This document shows, in pieces, positions 1 to 6,850 of a stretch of 8,903 bases of DNA. The notes below the pieces were generated by a model. It saw nothing but the letters and a program-made list of their open reading frames with translations. It was not told the DNA's origin and made no database searches. The translations under genes and the position numbers were made by a program. Source of the DNA: Sphingobacteriaceae bacterium (GTDB lineage Bacteria; Bacteroidota; Bacteroidia; B-17B0; Aurantibacillaceae); the NCBI GenBank assembly GCA_025360355.1, contig JANYCL010000231.1:1-8903 (forward strand). The letters are read 5' to 3'. Position 1 is the first letter of the stretch. Every line of letters starts with the position of its first letter.

Positions 1-1
1 A

Positions 2-1036
2 GGCTACATGGTATTTAATTCTAAACGTCCTGTTAAAAAAGATGCTCTGAAATCAGATAACGGTCAGTATAAAAATTCAATTTTTATTTCTAAAGTAATA
101 AACGGACAATATGCCGATGCTGATGTTATTGGAGAACCGATCTGTGAAGGTAATAGTGGTGAAGAAATTATTGGCATGAGCGAGAAAGGGGATATCCTTT
201 TAATTTATAAGCAGGATTTTAAAGGCGCAGGGAAAATTTACATGTCGAAAATGTATTCTAATGGAAATTTTTCAAAACCGGAATTGCTTCCTCAACCAAT
301 TAATAGTTCAGGTGATGAAATTGCAGCTTGCATTAGTAATGATGGAAATACAGTTTATTTTGCAAGCGACCGTAAAGGTGGTTTTGGCGGAACAGATATT
401 TATTCGTGTACAAAATTACCGACAGGCAAATGGGGAGATGCAAAAAATTTAGGAGTAGGCGTAAACACACCTGTAGATGAAGATTTCCCTAATTTATCTC
501 CGGATGGAAAAAATTTATTTTTTAGTTCGAAAGGGCATGTAAGTATGGGGGGCTATGATATTTTTAAAACTAATTGGGATGAGAGTCAAAGACGTTTTAT
601 TAATCCACGCAATTTGGGTTATCCTGTTAATACATCTTATGATGATCTGAATTTCCGAATTTCAAAATCAGGAAAGTATGGTTACGTTGCTTCTGTAAGA
701 GGCGGGGGTAATGGTGATCTGGATATTTACCGCGTGTCGTTTAATGATGCTGATCTGGATTACACGGTTTTAATAGGACAATTAGTTTCGCGTGATCATT
801 CTAATATTGAGTACCGTGATGTGATCATTACAGTAAATGATATTATTACGAATGAAATAATAGGAAATTATTTTCCAAACCCTGCAAACGGAAGATGCAT
901 CATGATCTTACCGCCGGGAAAATATATTGTCAATGTTGAAGCGCCCGGATTTAAAAACACATCCCTGCAAGTAGAAATACAGGATAAATCATCTTACCAA
1001 TCAGAAAAACAATTATTCATCGAACTAAGCAAATAA
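2..1036 (+). CDS. PD40/TolB-like beta-propeller envelope protein with C-terminal carboxypeptidase-regulatory-like domain (5' partial)
   Basis: The reading frame is open to the left edge, and the residues before the first ATG at position 8 (Gly-Tyr) continue a propeller strand, so the true start lies outside the window. Counting from that internal Met, at least three PD40-type blades are visible: around 110-132 (NDGNTVYFASDRKGG...TDIY), 164-186 (SPDGKNLFFSSK...YDIF) and 219-243 (SKSGKYGYVAS...LDIYRV). A partial blade begins at the edge (MVFNSKRP). Residues about 255-340 look like a carboxypeptidase-regulatory or Cna-B-like beta-sandwich (GQLVSRD, then PPGKYIVNVEAPGF). In Bacteroidota such blades often lie between N-terminal TPRs and a C-terminal OmpA peptidoglycan-binding domain in periplasmic or outer-membrane proteins. 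Here the protein ends right after the sandwich, with no OmpA domain. The exact function is unknown, and any envelope role is inferred from the architecture. The stop is 7 bases before upp, which suggests read-through. Confidence 0.8.
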   Translation, partial: GYMVFNSKRPVKKDALKSDNGQYKNSIFISKVINGQYADADVIGEPICEGNSGEEIIGMSEKGDILLIYKQDFKGAGKIYMSKMYSNGNFSKPELLPQPINSSGDEIAACISNDGNTVYFASDRKGGFGGTDIYSCTKLPTGKWGDAKNLGVGVNTPVDEDFPNLSPDGKNLFFSSKGHVSMGGYDIFKTNWDESQRRFINPRNLGYPVNTSYDDLNFRISKSGKYGYVASVRGGGNGDLDIYRVSFNDADLDYTVLIGQLVSRDHSNIEYRDVIITVNDIITNEIIGNYFPNPANGRCIMILPPGKYIVNVEAPGFKNTSLQVEIQDKSSYQSEKQLFIELSK

Positions 1037-1043
1037 AAAGATC

Positions 1044-1694
1044 ATGACCCACAACCTATCAAAAAACAATTCAATTTTTTCTCAATTCTTAACTGAGATA
1101 CGCGATGCGAACATTCAAAAAGACGGAATGCGCTTCCGGAGAAACATGGAACGCATCGGTGAAGTATTCGCTTATGAAATAAGCAAAACCTTACAATATG
1201 AACCGTCAGAAACCATTACTCCGTTAGGAACTGCAGAAACTGTTAAGCTGGTTGAAGAACCTGTAGTAGCAACAATTTTACGCGCAGGTTTACCAATGCA
1301 TTTTGGCATTTTGAATTATTTCGATAAAGCGCAAAACGCATTTATCAGCGCTTACCGCAGACATCATAAGGATAATACTTTTGAAATTATGTTGGAATAT
1401 GTTGCTTGTCCTGACCTTAATGATAAGACCGTTATACTTTGTGATCCAATGTTAGCAACAGGTTCTTCAATGGTTTTAACTTACAAAGCTTTATTAGCAA
1501 AAGGAAAACCAAAACATACCCATATTGTAACGGCAATTGCGAGTCAGCAAGGAGTTGATTATGTAAAAGCGCACATGCCTGATGCTAATTTCACATTATG
1601 GTGCGGTGCTATTGATGAAGAATTAACTGCACAGGCTTACATTGTACCTGGACTTGGTGATGCAGGTGATCTTGCATTTGGAAGTAAAATGTAA
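1044..1694 (+). CDS. upp: Uracil phosphoribosyltransferase
   Basis: This cytoplasmic pyrimidine-salvage enzyme converts uracil and PRPP to UMP and pyrophosphate. The 216-residue length is normal for the family (about 205-220). The type I phosphoribosyltransferase PRPP loop is intact at residues 130-142 (VILCDPMLATGSS). The RAGLPM segment at 80-85 matches the family's conserved RAG motif. The C-terminal uracil-binding segment PGLGDAGDLAFG lies at 202-213. The region at about 101-110 (ISAYRRHHKD) differs from the YRDEET-like loop of the E. coli enzyme; from memory, Bacteroidota homologues share this variant. The ATG at 1044 is the first in frame after the previous stop and follows an A-rich stretch. 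Neighbours are the PD40 gene 7 bases upstream and bshC 8 bases downstream, probably one transcript. No PyrR-type attenuator fits in the gap. The alternative of a bifunctional PyrR is unlikely because the uracil-binding C-terminus is UPRT-like. Confidence 0.93.
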   Translation: MTHNLSKNNSIFSQFLTEIRDANIQKDGMRFRRNMERIGEVFAYEISKTLQYEPSETITPLGTAETVKLVEEPVVATILRAGLPMHFGILNYFDKAQNAFISAYRRHHKDNTFEIMLEYVACPDLNDKTVILCDPMLATGSSMVLTYKALLAKGKPKHTHIVTAIASQQGVDYVKAHMPDANFTLWCGAIDEELTAQAYIVPGLGDAGDLAFGSKM

Positions 1695-1702
1695 ATAAGA
1701 AA

Positions 1703-3301
1703 ATGCTCTCGAAACAAATTTTACCTCATAAAAAAGAATTGCTTAACGCTTTGCTTTACGATTATTTGTCGCAAAAAAAAGAGTTGAGTGGTTTGTATGA
1801 TTTTTTCCCGGAGAAGAACGGTTTTAAAAATGCGATCGCCTCAATAGCAAAAACAAAATGCAACCGTGACGTTTTAGTTTCAGAATTAATTGAGCAAAAT
1901 AAAAAAGTAAAGAACACTTCTGCATCTTCAGAAAAAAATGTTCAATTACTTTTAAAAGAGAACACGTATACCATTACAACCGGTCATCAATTGTGTTTGT
2001 TCACCGGGCCGCTTTATTTTGTCTATAAAATTTTCTCTACGATAAATCTCAGTGAGAAATTAAAAGAAGAATTTTCTGATTGCAATTTTGTTCCTGTATA
2101 TTGGATGGCAACAGAAGATCATGATTTTGCAGAAGTAGATCATTTTAATGTGTTCGGAAAAGAAATTAAGTGGGAGACTGAACAAAAAGGTGCTGTTGGG
2201 AATTTTAATACAACGGGATTAAGCGACATCAGCAATAAACTAAAAGAAATTCTGGGGAATAGTGGTCACGCACAATTTTTAGCAGATCTTTTTGAGAATG
2301 CCTATTTGAAACATGAAAATTTTGCAGATGCAACACGTTTTTTGGTGAATGAATTATTTGGAGCTTATGGCTTGGTGGTAGTTGATGGTAATTCAAAAAA
2401 GTTAAAAGAAACTTTTATTCCTGTATTCGAAAAAGATATTTTTGAAAATACGCCTAATAAAAAAGTAAGCGAATCTATTTCAAAACTAAAAGAATTGAAA
2501 TACGAGCCTCAGGTTAATCCTAGGGAGATAAATTGTTTTTATCTGGAAAATAATTTGCGAGCACGGATCGAGAAGCAAGGTGATAATTATTCTCTTGTTG
2601 GTACCGATAAAAAATTCACTAAAACAGAGTTGCAACAAATAGTAAGAACAAGCCCTGAAAGAATTTCCCCTAATGTAGTTTTACGTCCGTGTTATCAGCA
2701 ATTCATTCTTCCTAATCTGGCTTATGTTGGTGGTCCGGGTGAATTGGCGTATTGGTTAGAGTACAAAGCAATGTTTGATGAATTGGGATTATTTTTTCCT
2801 GTTTTAATACCGCGACATTCAATAACAGTTATTGATTCTGGAACAAAACAAAAAATTTCCAAACTGGGTTTAACGGCAGATGATTTTACTGAGAGCGAGG
2901 AGCAGTTGATCAAAAAATATCTTGCTAAAAATAGCGAGACAAAAGAATTGAGCTCTTATAGAGCTGAAATAGAAAAATTATTTGGTAAATTAAATGAAGA
3001 AGCTGCATCAACCGACAAAACGTTATCCGCAGCTGTAGAAGCAGAAAAACAAAAAGTATTGAATTCAATATCAAACATAGAGTCAAAAATAAATAAAGCG
3101 ATTAAGCAAAGATCTGAGACCGAATTAAATCAAATAAAATCGGTTAAATCAAGATTATATCCTGCCGAAACACAACAAGAGCGTTTTGATAATTTTAGTA
3201 CTTTTTATTCGAAGTGGGGAAATGAGTTCTTAGATTTGCTGAAGTCAAATTTAAAATACGATCTGGAGAATCTTAACAGGATCGTTATCGAAGAGAATTA
3301 A
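1703..3301 (+). CDS. bshC: Bacillithiol biosynthesis cysteine-adding enzyme BshC
   Basis: BshC catalyses the presumed last step of bacillithiol synthesis, adding cysteine to glucosaminyl-malate. Bacillithiol is the low-molecular-weight thiol of many Firmicutes and Bacteroidota. The 532-residue length matches the family (about 530-545). Diagnostic segments are TTGHQLCLFTGPLYFVYKI at about 92-110 (nucleotide-fold loop, matching the usual TGQQ-x-GLxTGPLYTxYK), PVYWMATEDHDFAEVDH at 131-147 (the family's WxAxEDHDF motif), and LAYVGGPGELAYWLEYK at about 338-354. Residues about 425-500 are a charged helical region expected to form the coiled coil of the BshC fold, ending with the conserved YPAETQQERF. 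The start MLSKQILPHK fits homologues. The gene is 8 bases behind upp. Its stop codon overlaps the stop of the convergent flippase gene by 4 bases. bshA and bshB are not in this window. Confidence 0.93.
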   Translation: MLSKQILPHKKELLNALLYDYLSQKKELSGLYDFFPEKNGFKNAIASIAKTKCNRDVLVSELIEQNKKVKNTSASSEKNVQLLLKENTYTITTGHQLCLFTGPLYFVYKIFSTINLSEKLKEEFSDCNFVPVYWMATEDHDFAEVDHFNVFGKEIKWETEQKGAVGNFNTTGLSDISNKLKEILGNSGHAQFLADLFENAYLKHENFADATRFLVNELFGAYGLVVVDGNSKKLKETFIPVFEKDIFENTPNKKVSESISKLKELKYEPQVNPREINCFYLENNLRARIEKQGDNYSLVGTDKKFTKTELQQIVRTSPERISPNVVLRPCYQQFILPNLAYVGGPGELAYWLEYKAMFDELGLFFPVLIPRHSITVIDSGTKQKISKLGLTADDFTESEEQLIKKYLAKNSETKELSSYRAEIEKLFGKLNEEAASTDKTLSAAVEAEKQKVLNSISNIESKINKAIKQRSETELNQIKSVKSRLYPAETQQERFDNFSTFYSKWGNEFLDLLKSNLKYDLENLNRIVIEEN

Positions 3302-4749
3302 ACTTTTTTTCCGAAAAATTGTTTGTACACAGCTGATATTTCATTTTTAAACATGAAATAAAACAACAGACTGAATCCGACAAATTGCAAGCAATAGTTT
3401 AATAAACTATACTGAGGATAAATATTAAAGAGAAAAACATTAACGACTGCATACAATACCGGGATACCGAATATCTTCACAAAATTGAAATCATAAACGA
3501 AAATGCCTTTTGTAAATAAGGATGATAAAATTATTTGTATCGCTTTTACACCTAATCCTGCATAAATAGCGCCCATTAAACCCCATTCCAAAATGGCGAA
3601 GTAACTTATTACAATTTGAAACAGCGCGCTTATACCAAAAATTTTAAGAAGTACCTTTATACTCTTTGTATATAAAATTGTTGGGAGGTAGAAAAATAAT
3701 ATGCTGCTCAATCCGTAACCTGCTGCCAAAACGCCAATGTATTTTTCGCTCTCATAAAATTTTTCGTTGTGGATCAGTAATTTGTATATGAGCGGAATGA
3801 AAATGCAGAATAAAATAAGTTGCAGAATGTTAATGACTGTAAACACATTAAAGTAGCGGTTACTTTCCTTAGTAGTTTTCAATTCTGTTTGTTTAGCCCA
3901 TATTTCATAAAGTTTAGGATAGATCACAGCGGTTAAACTATTTTGAAGGAATAAAATTCCAAAGAAACATTTTAAGATAAGATCGTAAGTATTCAGATCA
4001 GTATTTGGAATGAACGGTTGCAGGACATAGCGGTCGAAAAAATTCAAACTCCATCCGCTTATTACATATATAAGATATGGAGTACAAAATATTCTAAGAT
4101 CTTTCAAAAAACTTTTTTCCAGTTTAAATTCACCGTTTGAATTAAAAATATACTGGGCGAGGAGAAAAATAATTACGCCTGAAAAAAGACGCCCATAAAT
4201 GGGACCAATAATACTCTCCGGAAAAACATATAACCCGCCAATGGAGATCGCAAGTGTTGCTATAAAATTGATCAGATTAACAGTAAGGAAAAGATTAGGT
4301 TTTTTAAAATAAATTAAAGCATTTGTTGAGGCTTTAAAATAGGAATTAAAAAAAGCAGTTAGTACCGACCAAAACCCAAAGGGCCAAAACTCCATTTGAA
4401 ATTTTTCGTTGAATATTTTTGAAAAGAGGAATTTGCCGCTTAACCCACAGATCAAAAGCAGTACGACCCCAATAATTAAAAGTAAAATAGAAACTGTACC
4501 AACGAATTTTTTTTGCGACTGTGGTTCGTTTTGTAATTGAGTGTATTTTATGCCAAAGTAACTTTCAATTGAAAACGAAAATAAGATTTGTAAGAGTAAG
4601 GAAACGCTGATATAAAAAGCAACTTGAGTGTACTGAAGATCATTTAGGTAATTAGTGTAAAACGGAAGTAGAACTAATCCGGCTACCATTGGCAATGCGC
4701 CGCCAAGCGTGTAAATAATAGAAGATTTTAAAAACGATTTACTTATCAT
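3298..4749 (-). CDS. Wzx-like polysaccharide/oligosaccharide flippase (MOP superfamily membrane protein)
   Basis: This is a 483-residue, very hydrophobic protein with about 12-14 predicted membrane helices, for example around residues 10-33, 42-64, 84-109, 152-178, 183-203, 303-326, 337-360, 366-385, 390-412 and 426-444. It has the layout of the polysaccharide biosynthesis/MVF-MATE flippases that move undecaprenyl-linked glycans to the periplasmic face of the inner membrane. The NFFDRYVLQPF segment at 236-246 matches the Asp-Arg motif common in the cytoplasmic part of Wzx-type proteins, followed by a helix and a TAVIYPKLYE segment. The length is typical. It lies 9 bases downstream of the methyltransferase gene on the same strand, so the two are probably one operon. 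A glycosyltransferase is nearby. The substrate cannot be read from sequence, and export of teichuronic-acid-like or O-antigen-like glycans is equally possible. The 3' end overlaps bshC by 4 bases. Confidence 0.82.
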   Translation of the reverse strand: MISKSFLKSSIIYTLGGALPMVAGLVLLPFYTNYLNDLQYTQVAFYISVSLLLQILFSFSIESYFGIKYTQLQNEPQSQKKFVGTVSILLLIIGVVLLLICGLSGKFLFSKIFNEKFQMEFWPFGFWSVLTAFFNSYFKASTNALIYFKKPNLFLTVNLINFIATLAISIGGLYVFPESIIGPIYGRLFSGVIIFLLAQYIFNSNGEFKLEKSFLKDLRIFCTPYLIYVISGWSLNFFDRYVLQPFIPNTDLNTYDLILKCFFGILFLQNSLTAVIYPKLYEIWAKQTELKTTKESNRYFNVFTVINILQLILFCIFIPLIYKLLIHNEKFYESEKYIGVLAAGYGLSSILFFYLPTILYTKSIKVLLKIFGISALFQIVISYFAILEWGLMGAIYAGLGVKAIQIILSSLFTKGIFVYDFNFVKIFGIPVLYAVVNVFLFNIYPQYSLLNYCLQFVGFSLLFYFMFKNEISAVYKQFFGKKV

Positions 4750-4758
4750 TTTTGCCTT

Positions 4759-5445
4759 TTAGGCTTTTTCGTAAATATAAAAATCAGAAAGTGATCCTTT
4801 TTCTTTATGTGTTGAAACCGGGTATTTGTTTTTTACGATTTCTTTCAATTTCCATCCTGTTATACTTTTATTTACAAAATCACTAAAGCTTCTTCTGTTC
4901 TCATGCTGATGAATAGGTTCTTCGCTTTGATTATAATCTGATGCGTAGATGATCACATATTTATCAGCTGATGCAAATAAATGCAACAAATAATTTTCAA
5001 AAATTTCGCGCTCCACTAAATGATATAAAACATCCAGCGACATAGTAAGATCCGCATGAAAAAAACGTGCGTTATCATGAAAAGCCATGCTGTTATAAAC
5101 GTAAAAACTTTTGGTTTTGTCTGCCTTAAACTGATTATAACACATTTTAACAGCGGTAGGCGATACATCAAGACCAATGTATTGAGGGTATTTTGCAATT
5201 TTTAATTGGTTACCATCGCCGCAACCAAATTCCATTATTGTTTTAATATTGTTTTTAGCAACGAAATCATTAATGACATCAGCTTTGTGTTCGGCTAAAT
5301 GGTCGTACGAACCTGTGCCCGAATTATCACCTTGTTGATAGCGATCTTCCCAATATTGCTCAGAACCTTTGAATTTCTTTTTTTGTTGGTTGCGTTTCCA
5401 ATTCTTTACAAAGGGTATCTCTAATATTTTTGCTTTTAATCCCAT
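4759..5445 (-). CDS. Class I SAM-dependent methyltransferase, surface-glycan type
   Basis: This is a 228-residue soluble protein with a Rossmann-like methyltransferase fold. Motif I (MEFGCGDGNQL) is at residues 71-81, the acidic residue ending strand 2 is D93 in YIGLDVS, and a motif IV-like SLDVLYHLVE is at 136-145. The N-terminal part has a basic stretch (residues 14-26), then YWEDRYQQGDNSGTGSY at 31-47 and a LAEHKA segment at 50-55. From memory this pattern is frequent in methyltransferases encoded in O-antigen and capsule loci. The acceptor is unknown; a sugar or glycan-lipid hydroxyl is an inference from context. It is the first gene of a two-gene minus-strand unit with the flippase (9-base gap) and is divergent from the GT4 gene across 66 bases. 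The ATG at 5445 is the natural start. No signal peptide or membrane segment is seen. Confidence 0.8.
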   Translation of the reverse strand: MGLKAKILEIPFVKNWKRNQQKKKFKGSEQYWEDRYQQGDNSGTGSYDHLAEHKADVINDFVAKNNIKTIMEFGCGDGNQLKIAKYPQYIGLDVSPTAVKMCYNQFKADKTKSFYVYNSMAFHDNARFFHADLTMSLDVLYHLVEREIFENYLLHLFASADKYVIIYASDYNQSEEPIHQHENRRSFSDFVNKSITGWKLKEIVKNKYPVSTHKEKGSLSDFYIYEKA

Positions 5446-5462
5446 ATTATGGCTTTATTCCT

Positions 5463-5470
5463 TAAATTTG
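5463..5470 (+). promoter_or_regulatory. Candidate Bacteroidota-type -7 box (TAAATTTG) for the glycosyltransferase gene
   Basis: The octamer TAAATTTG is an exact match to the TAnnTTTG -7 consensus known for the primary sigma factor of Bacteroidota. It lies 41 bases before the ATG at 5512, giving a plausible 5' leader of about 35 bases. No clear TTG -33 element is seen at the expected distance (about 5438-5446 reads as AT-rich sequence inside the start of the divergent methyltransferase gene). In such AT-rich DNA one match can occur by chance. For the opposite direction only near-matches (TACTTTTA at 5493-5486) are visible. Confidence 0.33.
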
Positions 5471-5511
5471 ATTCATAAAATCGCTTAAAAGTACAAAATA
5501 AAATTTAGAGA

Positions 5512-6624
5512 ATGAAAGTACTTTTTATTTCCTCCTGGTACCCAAATAGTACTAATCCTTTAAAGGGGGTTTATGTAAAAAAGCATGCCGCAGCGATCAG
5601 ATCGGCAGGGGTTGAAATAGAGGTTTTGGCTTTGACGGTTAGTTATTCGAATAAATTTTTCGAGAAAAAAGTAAGTAAAAATGTGGATGAGAACGGCATT
5701 ACCACTCATCTTATTGAACTCAATTCGCGATTTTATAAGATCATTCATGTTGATCTACTCTTACAATTCAGTTTTCTAAAAAAATATTTTCTTAAGAACA
5801 TAAAGCCAACATTTAAACCGAATATAATTCATTCTAATGTTTTGTATCCTGCCGCTGTAATGGGTTACTGGTTATCGAAAAAAGAAAAATTACCACATGT
5901 TATAACGGAGCATTGGAGTAAGGTTGATAATTTTCTGAGCAAGAGTCTTTATGCAGGACAAGGTAGGAAAGCATATAACTTAGCTCTATATGTGACTGTT
6001 GTATCTGAATTTTTAAGAAAAAGTCTTAGTAAACATTTTACGGATCCTGATAAAATTAAAGTTATTCCAAATGTAGTAAACACAACCATTTTTTCTTATA
6101 AAGCCAAATTGGAAAATGAGAAATTGGTTTTTTGTTGTGTTGCAAATTGGGGAAACCCTAAACGACCTGACCTGATATTTGAAGCGCTTCAAAAATTTTC
6201 TGAAAGTAAAAAAGTGGTATTAAATGTTGTTGGGGAAGGGACTTTGCTCGAAGCTCAAAAAGAAAAGAACTGGAATTTTGAAATTAATTATAAGGGAAAT
6301 GCTTCTCCGCCACAGATTTCGGAAATCTTGCAAAGTTCAGATTATTTTTTGCATGCCAGTAATATGGAAACCTTTTCTATAGTGATTGCTGAAGCTTTAG
6401 CGACAGGAACGCCTGTTTTAGCTTCCCGTGTTGGCGCGGTTCCTGAATTAGTTAATAAAGAAAATGGTTTGCTTTGTGATAATGATGTTGAGAGCTGGAC
6501 AAACGCGCTAAAAGAAATTGTTAATATAAATTTCGATAACAAAAAAATAAGTGAACAAGCTCAAAATTATGATCAGAAAAAAATTGGATCTAATTTTTTA
6601 GAATTCTATCTGAAAATTAATTAG
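5512..6624 (+). CDS. Family 4 (GT4) glycosyltransferase
   Basis: This 370-residue GT-B fold enzyme would transfer a sugar from a nucleotide-sugar donor to a glycan or lipid acceptor with retention of configuration, on the cytoplasmic side of the membrane. The N-terminal domain starts with strand 1 (MKVLFISSWYPN) and the KGVYVKKHAAAI segment at 18-29 typical of GT4 proteins. ITEHWS at 131-136 carries the conserved H in the acceptor domain. The linker KVIPNVVNTTIF is at 183-194. The C-terminal donor-binding domain has NPKRPD at 215-220 (basic K/R pair), VVGEGTLL at 239-246, and the E-x7-E motif ETFSIVIAE at E286/E294, followed by ALATGTPVLAS and VPELV. All key residues appear intact. It is divergent from the methyltransferase-flippase pair and probably belongs to the same glycan pathway. 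The acceptor and donor cannot be told. It lacks the BshA-like N-terminus. Its stop codon overlaps the convergent T9SS-cargo gene by 8 bases. Confidence 0.88.
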   Translation: MKVLFISSWYPNSTNPLKGVYVKKHAAAIRSAGVEIEVLALTVSYSNKFFEKKVSKNVDENGITTHLIELNSRFYKIIHVDLLLQFSFLKKYFLKNIKPTFKPNIIHSNVLYPAAVMGYWLSKKEKLPHVITEHWSKVDNFLSKSLYAGQGRKAYNLALYVTVVSEFLRKSLSKHFTDPDKIKVIPNVVNTTIFSYKAKLENEKLVFCCVANWGNPKRPDLIFEALQKFSESKKVVLNVVGEGTLLEAQKEKNWNFEINYKGNASPPQISEILQSSDYFLHASNMETFSIVIAEALATGTPVLASRVGAVPELVNKENGLLCDNDVESWTNALKEIVNINFDNKKISEQAQNYDQKKIGSNFLEFYLKIN

Positions 6625-6850
6625 ACTTAATAATTCGTTTAACGCCGATCAAATTATTTTTATAAAAGATCTGAATAAAATAAATTCCATTGTTTAGATC
6701 GTGTCCGTTAAAATTGCCATTAGTAAATTTAGATCTCTTTACTACTTCGCCTAAAACATTTGTTATTACTAATTCATCAATCGGAGATGAAGACTGAATG
6801 AAAATTGTTTCGGAAAAAGGATTTGGATAAACTGAAATATTGTTTTCAAT
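6617..6850 (-). other. T9SS type A C-terminal sorting domain (coding segment)
   Basis: The last roughly 77 codons of the surface-protein gene encode the Por secretion tail. The visible landmarks are the opening NNISVYPNPF, a central ITNVLGEVV strand pair, the conserved NGIYFIQIF near the end and a basic terminal strand ending in IIKSN. In known T9SS cargo this beta-sandwich is recognised by the translocon and cleaved by the PorU sortase. Its presence shows that the organism almost certainly has T9SS, whose machinery genes are not in this window. Confidence 0.88.

Noticed and set aside
2722..2913. Antisense open frame of 63 codons within bshC
   Set aside because: It lies wholly inside the well-conserved bshC coding sequence, has no recognisable domain, and is the expected shadow of AT-rich codon use.
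3303..3320. T-run and A-run (TTTTTTTCCGAAAAA) after bshC as an intrinsic terminator
   Set aside because: The stem would be five or six A-T pairs with a 3-4 base loop and no GC core, and the bases encode the conserved-looking FFGKKV end of the flippase.
5016..5198. Alternative-frame open stretch inside the methyltransferase gene
   Set aside because: It overlaps motif I to motif IV of a clear methyltransferase in another frame; the product resembles nothing and has no start context.
5512..6624. The GT4 gene as bshA, which would complete part of a bacillithiol locus with bshC
   Set aside because: BshA is also a GT4 enzyme of similar length, but its N-terminus usually reads as a Gly-rich GGSGV segment. 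This protein has SSWYPN...KGVYVKKHA, typical of cell-envelope glycan transferases, and it sits with a flippase and methyltransferase.
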